The notes beneath the pieces were generated by a model that saw nothing but the letters and a program-made list of their open reading frames with translations, was not told the DNA's origin and searched no databases. Below are positions 1 through 5,849 of a stretch of 5,977 nt of DNA, in pieces. Position 1 is the stretch's first letter. Each line of letters opens with the position of its first letter. The stretch comes from Firmicutes bacterium CAG:341 (lineage in GTDB: Bacteria; Bacillota; Clostridia; Oscillospirales; Acutalibacteraceae), in assembly GCA_000434995.1 (NCBI GenBank), contig FR895302.1, positions 1 through 5,977 of the forward strand. The letters run 5' to 3'. A program made the position numbers and the translations under genes.

Positions 1-1
1 T

Positions 2-85
2 GAAGAAGATCAAAATTATAATGAAATAAGAGAAGAACAAGTTACAAGTAAGAACCTTAAAATTAAAAAGATGATCTTGAGTTAG
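2..85 (+). CDS. C-terminal end of a truncated upstream gene, function unknown
   Basis: The frame starting at base 2 stays open for 27 codons and ends at TAG 83-85. The other two forward frames are stopped within the first 30 bases. The peptide is very hydrophilic: an acidic stretch (EEDQNYNEIREEQ) is followed by a lysine-rich tail (KNLKIKKMILS). It has no recognisable domain. The stop lies 26 bases before the next start codon and no terminator hairpin is seen between them, so the gene could be the preceding member of the same operon. In DNA this AT-rich, 27 open codons are only weak evidence of coding, and the start lies outside the window. Confidence 0.4.
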   Translation, partial: EEDQNYNEIREEQVTSKNLKIKKMILS

Positions 86-111
86 AAAAAATAATAAAAT
101 AGGAGATTTAT

Positions 112-843
112 ATGAAAAAGGGTAAAAGAATCATTTTAACAATAGTAACAGTAATTGCTGCGACTTTCTTGTTATTTAATATTACACATATTATTTATGT
201 TCAATGCCACAGAGCAGAGGTTGTTGAATACCTGGTTAATAAATATGATTTTGACAAAAAGGACATAGTTCTGCTCGATTACGAAGGCGAAAGATTTCAC
301 GACGATAGCGATTTAGGTATTCTCTTTGATTGGTATACTACGCCTCCAACTTGGAAAATCAGGTGCAACAAAAGAACTTTCGGTGTGGTAAAAACACAAA
401 ATGGCTTTAGTGACAATTATCAATTAGAAGATGTTTTCGAGTGGTCGGTTGATTATTTAAAAACAGTTGACTCTAATGTTGTCGGTATAATAATCGATTA
501 CGGCTATTTGCATGATATTGTAAAAAAAGATAATATTGAAGATTTTTTGATTAACGATAACGATTCTTTTGTGATTTATTATAAGGTAAATGATTTAAGC
601 CCATATCGCAGAATGTCAATAAATAACAATTCGGTGCTTTCAACGGAAAAGTATAAATCATTAAGAGAAAAACTTCTAAACAAATATTCGTTTATATGTA
701 AAAACATAGAAAATAAACATGTAATATTAGTAAATACAGATATTGAATTCACAAGGCAAAAATTAGGAAGTATGGCATATTTTTATTATGATTCGAAAAC
801 AGATAGTTCAAAATTGGAAGAAAGGGGTAAAGCAATAGGATGA
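112..843 (+). CDS. Membrane-anchored protein of unknown function, paralog 1 of a tandem pair
   Basis: This 243-residue protein is not assigned to a named family. Residues 2-6 are basic and residues 7-30 form one hydrophobic segment, so the N-terminus is probably inside and the remaining ~210 residues outside the membrane. Cys32 is preceded by YVQ, which is not a convincing lipobox, so an uncleaved anchor is likelier than a lipoprotein. The outer part has an EYLVNKY segment (39-45), PPTW (78-81), DNYQLED (101-107) followed by W111 and YL115-116, and VDSN (119-122). All of these recur in the next gene. The layout recalls small Firmicutes proteins with an N-terminal anchor such as DUF3139, but that link is only an impression. 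The start is supported by AGGAG at 101-105, six bases before ATG. Its stop overlaps the next start (ATGA), so translational coupling is likely. The DNA is very AT-rich. Confidence 0.85.
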   Translation: MKKGKRIILTIVTVIAATFLLFNITHIIYVQCHRAEVVEYLVNKYDFDKKDIVLLDYEGERFHDDSDLGILFDWYTTPPTWKIRCNKRTFGVVKTQNGFSDNYQLEDVFEWSVDYLKTVDSNVVGIIIDYGYLHDIVKKDNIEDFLINDNDSFVIYYKVNDLSPYRRMSINNNSVLSTEKYKSLREKLLNKYSFICKNIENKHVILVNTDIEFTRQKLGSMAYFYYDSKTDSSKLEERGKAIG

Positions 844-850
844 ATAAAAA
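820..850 (+). repeat. Gene-junction repeat, copy 1
   Basis: This stretch holds the end of paralog 1, the ribosome binding site and the first codons of paralog 2. It matches 1749-1779, just before and at the start of the third gene, at 27 of 31 positions without gaps. The shared core is GGTAAAGCAATA, then ATGAATAAAAA at the start codon. The match shows that the junction was duplicated along with gene copies. Confidence 0.7.
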
Positions 851-1703
851 CAGCAAATCAACTTTCAAGAAAATCAAAAAATATGCTTGTATTGCTTTAA
901 TTTTTGCTATATTTTCAGCAGCTTCTATCATTTTATATTCAAATTCATTAACTCGTAATGCAAAGGAGTATATTGCATACAAATACGGCGTTACTCAATC
1001 AGAAATAACTGAAGTTGAAGAATACAAGGCACATATTGAAACAGAGTTTGTTTTATTAGAAAAATTTAATATTTGGGTAGTACCGGCAAAGTGGGTGTTC
1101 AATGTTGACGGTAAAAATTTTAATGTTGAGTATTTTCAAAAGCACTATGTAGATGATTTTCAATTAGAAGATTTGGAAATATGGTGTACTGAATATTTAC
1201 AAGATAATGTTGATTCTAACATTTCCGGTATAGAGTTATACAGTGATATGATTTTTCACGATAACACTTATGATATGTTTTCTAAACGCTCAAGATATTA
1301 TACTGTTCGCTCATCAAAATCGTTATCATATTCGGATAATAAATTGTGGAAACAAGAAGATATTAGTGAGTTTTTAAATTATCAATTTGATAATTATAAG
1401 CATTTGGGAGTTTTTTATAAAACCGACAATATTTCTAAATATAATACAACAGATATTAACAGCAGTTACGACAATTTGGTGCAGACCCTTAATCATAATG
1501 CCACAATTTCAAACTGCACTCTTACGCCGATTTTGTATGGCGGCACTTTAGAACTTGTACGCAATAAAGATTGCTTGTATCTTTTATATAACAAAAACGG
1601 AACTGCAATTACAGTTGATGATACCGATTTGAATGATGTAGTATATAATTTTGCAATATACAAAAGAAACTGTTATGAAATTAAACTTGAAAAACATTCC
1701 TAA
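840..1703 (+). CDS. Membrane-anchored protein of unknown function, paralog 2 of the tandem pair
   Basis: This 287-residue protein is a diverged paralog of the preceding one. A basic stretch (K10-K14) precedes one hydrophobic segment (15-34), so the topology is probably N-in with a large outer domain. Shared landmarks in the same order are EYIAYKY (43-49), W85, DDFQLED (105-111), W115, EYL (118-120), VDSN (124-127) and GI (130-131), then GVFYKTDNISKY (190-201), which matches VIYYKVNDLSPY of paralog 1. Between VDSN and that block it carries about 25 extra residues. Beyond it the tails are of similar length (86 and 78 residues), so this copy looks full length. ATG overlaps the previous stop by ATGA, with AAAGGGG at 821-827, twelve bases upstream, as a rather distant ribosome binding site. 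A decayed fragment related to paralog 1 overlaps and follows its 3' end. Function is unknown. Immunity or surface-sensing roles are possible but nothing here shows them. Confidence 0.85.
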   Translation: MNKNSKSTFKKIKKYACIALIFAIFSAASIILYSNSLTRNAKEYIAYKYGVTQSEITEVEEYKAHIETEFVLLEKFNIWVVPAKWVFNVDGKNFNVEYFQKHYVDDFQLEDLEIWCTEYLQDNVDSNISGIELYSDMIFHDNTYDMFSKRSRYYTVRSSKSLSYSDNKLWKQEDISEFLNYQFDNYKHLGVFYKTDNISKYNTTDINSSYDNLVQTLNHNATISNCTLTPILYGGTLELVRNKDCLYLLYNKNGTAITVDDTDLNDVVYNFAIYKRNCYEIKLEKHS

Positions 1704-1767
1704 CAAATATTCATCTATATGCGAAAACATTGCGAATACAAAATTAGGGGAAGAGGTAAAGCAATAA
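1675..1767 (+). pseudogene. Decayed remnant of a third paralog (3' end only)
   Basis: A 30-codon frame runs from ATG 1675 to TAA 1765-1767, overlapping the end of paralog 2 in another frame. Its peptide contains NKYSSICENIAN, matching NKYSFICKNIEN of paralog 1 (residues 190-201) at 9 of 12 positions. The DNA there (1702-1737 against 679-714) agrees at 29 of 36 bases. After this block, about 31 codons present in paralog 1 are missing in frame. The sequence then resumes with the tail that matches the paralog 1 end (from 811 onward), with a one-base shift that brings a new stop. No ribosome binding site or membrane anchor goes with it. I infer a relic of a third gene copy rather than a working gene. 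Its last bases supply the ribosome binding site of the gene at 1769. Confidence 0.6.
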
Positions 1768-1779
1768 AATGAATAAAAA
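1749..1779 (+). repeat. Gene-junction repeat, copy 2
   Basis: This is the second copy of the junction sequence at 820-850 (27 of 31 identical). It covers the end of the decayed remnant, the AGAGG ribosome binding site (1752-1756) and the first codons of the small membrane protein. The spacing from GG to ATG is the same in both copies, so both downstream genes start with an equally distant Shine-Dalgarno sequence, and both begin MNK. Confidence 0.7.
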
Positions 1780-2173
1780 AAATCAATACAACATTAAAGA
1801 CTATATTAACTCGTTTAATACAAAAAAGAAAATTGCTATATATCTCTCTGTTTCACTTTTACTTTTTCATTTATTATCGATAATTATATATTTGATAGAA
1901 CGCACAGATATAACTATATTAACCGAAAGTAATATAATTTCAATTATTACAAGTATGTTAACAATTTCATTTTCCATTTCAAAAATTCTTGATGTATATT
2001 TGTTTTTATTTCCAATATTTTTTATAATATTTAATTTTGTTATGTTACATAAAAACAAATACAACAAACTTGTTATTATTATAGACTATATTTTCCAAAT
2101 AATTAACCCTATTACCATAGGCTTTTTCGTGTCTGCTTTTTTATTAGTAATAAACAAAGAATATCCAATATAA
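1769..2173 (+). CDS. Small multi-pass membrane protein, function unknown
   Basis: This 134-residue, strongly hydrophobic protein belongs to no family I can name. A polar, lysine-rich N-terminus (1-21) precedes a membrane segment at about 22-43. After a hydrophilic turn (ERTD 44-47) and a Ser/Ile/Thr-rich stretch (52-72), a second clear segment lies at about 76-93. A lysine-containing loop (HKNKYNK 94-100) leads to a third long hydrophobic region (101-127) interrupted by NP at 113-114, which could be one or two helices. Three or four passes are therefore likely. The start has AGAGG twelve bases upstream inside the duplicated junction. The G+C of a sampled row is 14 of 60, among the lowest in the window. 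It is probably co-transcribed with the two paralogs and could be a membrane partner of them, but only position suggests this. Confidence 0.75.
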   Translation: MNKKNQYNIKDYINSFNTKKKIAIYLSVSLLLFHLLSIIIYLIERTDITILTESNIISIITSMLTISFSISKILDVYLFLFPIFFIIFNFVMLHKNKYNKLVIIIDYIFQIINPITIGFFVSAFLLVINKEYPI

Positions 2174-2192
2174 AATAAAGAAGATAATAGCT

Positions 2193-2297
2193 ATGATTAA
2201 AAAAATCCTTACCTTTTTAGTTTCGATTTACCGTTCAGCCTTATTATTAAATTATACAGAAAAATATATAACGGCACAAAAAATAAAGAAACAGTGA
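2193..2297 (+). CDS. Possible 34-residue small protein or gene remnant
   Basis: An ATG-started frame of 34 codons ends at TGA 2295-2297, inside the terminator hairpin. The peptide begins MIKKILTFLVSIYRSALLLN, a basic start with a hydrophobic stretch, and ends in a lysine-rich tail. Only a weak AAGAAG lies upstream. The hydrophobic part loosely resembles the anchor of the protein at 112-843 (ILT and LL-N spacing), so it could be another relic of the same family, but hydrophobic peptides match easily by chance. A stop inside a terminator argues that it may not be a functional gene. Confidence 0.2.
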   Translation: MIKKILTFLVSIYRSALLLNYTEKYITAQKIKKQ

Positions 2298-2338
2298 AAC
2301 CTGTGTTAATGCCACATTATTCACTGTTTCTATTATTT
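2281..2338. terminator. Bidirectional intrinsic terminator between converging genes
   Basis: GAAACAGTGAA (2288-2298) and TTCACTGTTTC (2320-2330) are perfect inverted repeats of 11 bases. With one bulged A at 2332 the stem can extend seven more pairs to AAATAAA (2281-2287). TGTG 2302-2305 can pair with CACA 2313-2316 inside the loop. T-rich sequence flanks the stem on both strands. It lies between the + strand cluster and the - strand alpha-galactosidase, whose stop codon touches its edge, so it can end both transcripts. Confidence 0.75.
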
Positions 2339-4425
2339 TATATTGCTTTTATGATTATTGCCCTGTTATAATCTGCGCCCCTGACATAGATAGGAACACC
2401 TACATTCATAAGATACGCCCCGCCTTTTACATATTCGTCACCGCTTAAGGAAAAAGAATATGTTTTATTTTCATCAAGGCCTGCAAAGTGAAGATTAAAT
2501 TTCTTTTTAAAAAACCTTGTTGCATTTGCAGCAATAAAAACCACACTTTCGTTTTTATCAGTGCTTACATATTCGTTGCAAAGCACTTCCCCGTCTTCAA
2601 TATCAAGTATTCTATACAAATCGCCGAACTGAACAATATTGCGAACAGATTTATAAAAATCAATATTCTTTTTACAAATTTCTAAATCTTCGGCGGAATA
2701 TTTAATAAGATTACCGCCTATTCCGAGTGAACCCTGCATTGCAATATTAAACCTGAAATCAAGTGAACAAGGCTTATTTATACCGCAAATATCAGTAACC
2801 CACGCACGCATTGTTTTAACAGGATGAAGCAAAGAATATCCCTTTTGAATAGTCATTCTGTCAATAGCGTCGGTATTATCACTCGTCCATACTTGGTCAT
2901 AATGGCTGATTGCACCCAGGTCACACCTGCCGCCGCCTGACGCACAGCTTTCAAACTGCACTTGGGGATGACGCTTTTTAAGTTCATCAACAATCTTGTA
3001 AACTGCCATTGTATGAATATATGAATACATTTTCGCATTTTCAAGATTTTCTGCACCAACCTGCGAAAAAGGACGGTTCATATCCCATTTAATATACTTA
3101 ATATTATGATTTTTAAGTAAATTATCAAGGCATTCAAATATATAATTTTGAACATCACCGCGAGTCATATTAAGCACAAGCTGGTGGCGAAGTTCATCTG
3201 CATTTCTGTGTTCAAAATGATATGCCCAATCGGGATGAGCGCGATACAAATCGCTGTCGGGATTTACCATTTCAGGCTCAACCCAAAGGCCGAAATCCAT
3301 TCCGAGTTTATTTACATTATCAATCAGTTCATCAATCCCGTTTGGAAACTTTTCTTTATTAACATACCAATCGCCAAGCCCTGCCCTGTCATTATTTCTT
3401 TTGCCGAACCATCCGTCATCCATAACAAAAAGTTCAACACCGATATCCGCCGCCAATTCGGCAAGGGCTGTTTGCTGAGATACATCTATATTAAATTCAG
3501 TTGCTTCCCAAGAATTATAAAGCACGGGAAGCGGCTTATCATTAAAACTTTTAGGAAGAAGAAAATCAATTGAAAAACGATTCATATTTCTTGACATTTC
3601 GCCAAAACCGTTTGCTCTGCCACAGTAAACGAACGGTGAATCAAATGTTTCACCCGGTTTTAAAGTATGTGAAAAATCAAAATCATTCATTCCTATTGAA
3701 ATTCTGGTGATTGAATACACATCTCGGCTTGCGCTGACTTTAAAATTACCGCTGTAAGCAAGGCTTGCAAAATATACATCGCCGCTGTTTTCATCGGCAT
3801 TTTGATGTGCAATGAAATATGGTGAGTTATTATGATTTGATGCACCCCTGCGATTTTCATAAATGATACTTCCTCCGTCAAGCACGGTATTTGTTTGCAA
3901 GAATTCGCTGCCCCAAGCACCGTTTGTGTTAATAAAAGTATATGGCTTTACAGACGGAAGTGAAAATTCAGCACTGAATATTCTTTCAAAAACGATATTA
4001 TCATTGCCCGTATTTTTAAGTGTGACATACCTTTTGATTATATCATATTCATCGTAAACTTCATAATTAAGAATTATTTGAAGAGGATAGTAATCATCCT
4101 TAAAAATAACTTTGAGAATATTTTTTTCAAGAACAAATGAGTCATAATGCATACTGATTTCACGGCAGCCATCCGCAAATTCAGCCTTAATATCACATTC
4201 GCGATACATAGTTGAGCCAAAAGGTGTAATTTCCTGCCTAATTTCATCCTGTACGGTATTATTTGAATTTTCACCGTTTACATAAGCAAATTCATAATCG
4301 CCGTAATTACATTTATTGCCCCAATGAATATGGCGGTTATATCCCTCTTCATCAACTCCGAAAACATAATGTGTGTTTTTGGTTTCAAGGATAAATATAT
4401 TGTTTTTTTCGTTATGTTTTATCAT
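2338..4425 (-). CDS. Alpha-galactosidase, glycoside hydrolase family 36
   Basis: This 695-residue enzyme should cleave terminal alpha-1,6-linked galactose from melibiose, raffinose, stachyose or related oligosaccharides, with retention of configuration. It has the family order: an N-terminal beta-sandwich (about 1-280), a TIM-barrel (about 295-600) and a small C-terminal beta domain. Barrel motifs are YNSWEAT (303-309), FVMDDGWFG (333-341), GLWVEPEMVNPDSDLY (379-394), YIKWDMNRP (444-452), ESCASGGGR (492-500) and WTSDNTDAIDR (513-523). By comparison with characterised members, Asp448 in KWD is the nucleophile and Asp516 in SDN the acid/base. Length is normal (about 700-730) and no frameshift is seen. 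There is no signal peptide, so it acts in the cytoplasm on imported sugar. No transporter gene is in view. GAGGA seven bases before ATG supports the start. It is transcribed divergently from the phosphoesterase gene. Confidence 0.97.
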   Translation of the reverse strand: MIKHNEKNNIFILETKNTHYVFGVDEEGYNRHIHWGNKCNYGDYEFAYVNGENSNNTVQDEIRQEITPFGSTMYRECDIKAEFADGCREISMHYDSFVLEKNILKVIFKDDYYPLQIILNYEVYDEYDIIKRYVTLKNTGNDNIVFERIFSAEFSLPSVKPYTFINTNGAWGSEFLQTNTVLDGGSIIYENRRGASNHNNSPYFIAHQNADENSGDVYFASLAYSGNFKVSASRDVYSITRISIGMNDFDFSHTLKPGETFDSPFVYCGRANGFGEMSRNMNRFSIDFLLPKSFNDKPLPVLYNSWEATEFNIDVSQQTALAELAADIGVELFVMDDGWFGKRNNDRAGLGDWYVNKEKFPNGIDELIDNVNKLGMDFGLWVEPEMVNPDSDLYRAHPDWAYHFEHRNADELRHQLVLNMTRGDVQNYIFECLDNLLKNHNIKYIKWDMNRPFSQVGAENLENAKMYSYIHTMAVYKIVDELKKRHPQVQFESCASGGGRCDLGAISHYDQVWTSDNTDAIDRMTIQKGYSLLHPVKTMRAWVTDICGINKPCSLDFRFNIAMQGSLGIGGNLIKYSAEDLEICKKNIDFYKSVRNIVQFGDLYRILDIEDGEVLCNEYVSTDKNESVVFIAANATRFFKKKFNLHFAGLDENKTYSFSLSGDEYVKGGAYLMNVGVPIYVRGADYNRAIIIKAI

Positions 4426-4460
4426 TTAGTGTTCCTCAGATGATTTATATAAATCTTCAA

Positions 4461-4488
4461 TTTACAATATATCATACTATATGATAAA
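4461..4488 (+). promoter_or_regulatory. Possible promoter of the phosphoesterase gene
   Basis: TTTACA (4461-4466, 5 of 6 to the -35 consensus) is followed after 16 bases by GATAAA (4483-4488, 4 of 6 to the -10 consensus). TATGAT at 4480-4485 is a better -10 but has no good -35 at normal distance. In DNA this AT-rich such matches are common, so the assignment is tentative. Confidence 0.25.
4470..4486. promoter_or_regulatory. Perfect dyad in the divergent promoter region, candidate operator
   Basis: TATCATA and TATGATA are exact inverted repeats around a 3-base centre (CTA). The dyad sits near the middle of the 104-base region between the divergent starts at 4425 and 4539. Each arm also gives a TATGAT -10-like hexamer, one facing each way. 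It could be an operator that controls the sugar-hydrolase gene, or both genes, or simply two symmetrical -10 elements. It is too short and too AT-rich to assign to a regulator family. Confidence 0.35.
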
Positions 4489-4501
4489 ATAAAACAGTAA
4501 A
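4471..4501 (-). promoter_or_regulatory. Possible promoter of the alpha-galactosidase gene
   Basis: On the - strand, TATGAT (complement of 4471-4476, 5 of 6 to the -10 consensus) is preceded by TTTACT (complement of 4496-4501, 4 of 6 to the -35 consensus). The spacer is 19 bases, longer than ideal. This would give a 5' untranslated region of roughly 40 bases. It overlaps the dyad, so binding there would block transcription. It is tentative. Confidence 0.25.
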
Positions 4502-4525
4502 GTTTCTAAATACAAAATCTTAAGT

Positions 4526-4530
4526 AGGGA
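4526..4530 (+). promoter_or_regulatory. Ribosome binding site that decides the phosphoesterase start
   Basis: AGGGA at 4526-4530 lies eight bases before the ATG at 4539, a normal distance. The in-frame ATG at 4530 overlaps this site itself and has no purine-rich site of its own, so 4539 is the better start. The resulting protein begins MQNLNFYLVTDTHFF. Confidence 0.65.
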
Positions 4531-4538
4531 TGATAAAT

Positions 4539-5849
4539 ATGCAAAACTTAAATTTTTATCTTGTAACGGATACACATTTTTTTGACCCATCATTTAAGCG
4601 TAGCGGTGCGGCATATGAAAAAAGAAGTATAAGCGACCAAAAATGTGTTGCTGAAACGCCGGCAATTATTGACGCCGGGTTTAAGCAAATAGCCGATGAT
4701 AAAGAAACAAATATAATTCTAATTCCCGGTGATTTGGTTTACAGGGGTGAATACCAAAGCCATATCGGACTGAGAAACAGGCTTTACAAATTAAAAGAGC
4801 AAGGCAAAAAAATATATCTCATCACCGCAAGGCACGATTATGATGATAATGACTCCTTTGAATTTGACGGGGATAAAATGCTGCCTGTTAAAGCAATGCC
4901 GAGAGATGAACTGCGTGATTTTTATAAAGATTTCGGCTTTGACGGTGCAATAAGCGAGCATAAAGAAAGTATGTCATATGTGGCACAGCTTGCCGACGGA
5001 ATAAGACTGCTTGCACTAAACTGCGATGGCGACTGCAAAGATTTCAAAGGATTATGGGATAATCAAATGAAGTGGGCGCTTGAGCAGATTGAAGATGCCC
5101 ACCGTACAGGCAATTACATATTTGCAATGACACACTATCCCCTGCTGCCTTTTTCGCCGATAATGAATTTAATCAGCGATTCACATTTAACCGATTGGGA
5201 AAAGCGTGCAAATCAATTTGCAGACGCAGGGCTTGACTTAATATTTACAGGTCATATGCATGCACAGGCAGTTACAGAATATGTTACAGAAAATGGCAAT
5301 AAAATAACGGATGTTCAAACCGGCTGTTTTGTAGGCTGTCCGTGTGCATACAGAAAAGTAACTATTAAAGACAGCACTGCCGACATAAAATCTTACACAA
5401 TAAATGATTTTGATTATGACAAGCAGGGAAAAAGCGCAAGTGAGTATTTTCAGTGGCGGTTTGACAGAATGATTGACTATAAAATGAAAGAAATTTTGCC
5501 AAATCCCGCAATAAAAATTTTAAACAAACTGACTGTTAAAAAAATATGTAATTTTTTATGGTTTAATCCTGATAAAAGCATACAAAACATTCTTGCAAAA
5601 GATTTAGGTATAGAGCTTGTAAGAAATATTTTCATAGGAAATGAGCCTTATGTAAAAGGCACAGCGGTTTATGAGGCATTTGAAAAACTTATTAACAGAC
5701 TGTCTTTGATAATTCACATTGCAGAAAAGAAAGCAGGCAAGAAAAACAAAGTATTAAGTGATATAAAATCATTTTTACTTTGCACAATCGGTGATGAAAA
5801 GCAAAAGGATTGGGATTTAACACTTGATATAAACAGAAAAAGCTTTTGA
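4539..5849 (+). CDS. Calcineurin-like metallophosphoesterase, cytoplasmic, with C-terminal extension
   Basis: This 436-residue protein is a predicted metal-dependent phosphohydrolase of unknown substrate. The family motifs appear in order: DTH (Asp11, His13), PGD (Asp65), ARHD (97-100), THYP (His199) and TGHMHA (His239, His241). The ARHD block stands where the family usually has GNHD or GNHE. The metal-bridging Asn is therefore Arg98 here, while the catalytic His (99) and acidic residue are kept. The other metal ligands are present. After the catalytic domain (about 1-290) comes a mostly helical region of ~140 residues (about 297-436), rich in Lys and hydrophobic residues, that I do not recognise. 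There is no signal peptide or membrane segment. The start at 4539 is preferred over 4530 on ribosome-binding-site spacing. It is divergent from the alpha-galactosidase gene. G+C of a sampled row is 32 of 60, high for this window. No clear terminator follows it. Confidence 0.88.
   Translation: MQNLNFYLVTDTHFFDPSFKRSGAAYEKRSISDQKCVAETPAIIDAGFKQIADDKETNIILIPGDLVYRGEYQSHIGLRNRLYKLKEQGKKIYLITARHDYDDNDSFEFDGDKMLPVKAMPRDELRDFYKDFGFDGAISEHKESMSYVAQLADGIRLLALNCDGDCKDFKGLWDNQMKWALEQIEDAHRTGNYIFAMTHYPLLPFSPIMNLISDSHLTDWEKRANQFADAGLDLIFTGHMHAQAVTEYVTENGNKITDVQTGCFVGCPCAYRKVTIKDSTADIKSYTINDFDYDKQGKSASEYFQWRFDRMIDYKMKEILPNPAIKILNKLTVKKICNFLWFNPDKSIQNILAKDLGIELVRNIFIGNEPYVKGTAVYEAFEKLINRLSLIIHIAEKKAGKKNKVLSDIKSFLLCTIGDEKQKDWDLTLDINRKSF

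Noticed and set aside
112..207. Lipoprotein signal at Cys32 of paralog 1
   Set aside because: The residues before Cys are YVQ. Gln just before the Cys does not fit a lipobox, and paralog 2 has no Cys at the matching place.
749..982. 77-codon - strand hydrophobic open frame
   Set aside because: It is antisense to the junction of the two paralogs, including the membrane anchor of the second. AT-rich anchor DNA commonly gives hydrophobic reverse frames.
1640..1767. Paralog 2 and the following NKYSSICENIAN frame as one gene broken by a frameshift
   Set aside because: Paralog 2 already aligns with paralog 1 through the GVFYKTDNISKY block and has a tail of similar length (86 against 78 residues), so the extra fragment has no place in a single copy. 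A separate remnant fits better, though reads should confirm the bases near 1680-1703.
3148..3573. 141-codon + strand open frame inside the alpha-galactosidase gene
   Set aside because: It lies antisense to conserved catalytic-domain codons of GH36, has no ribosome binding site worth noting, and its composition is that of a shadow frame.
4530..4541. Start of the phosphoesterase at ATG 4530
   Set aside because: This ATG overlaps the AGGGA ribosome binding site. The ATG at 4539 has it at a normal eight-base distance.
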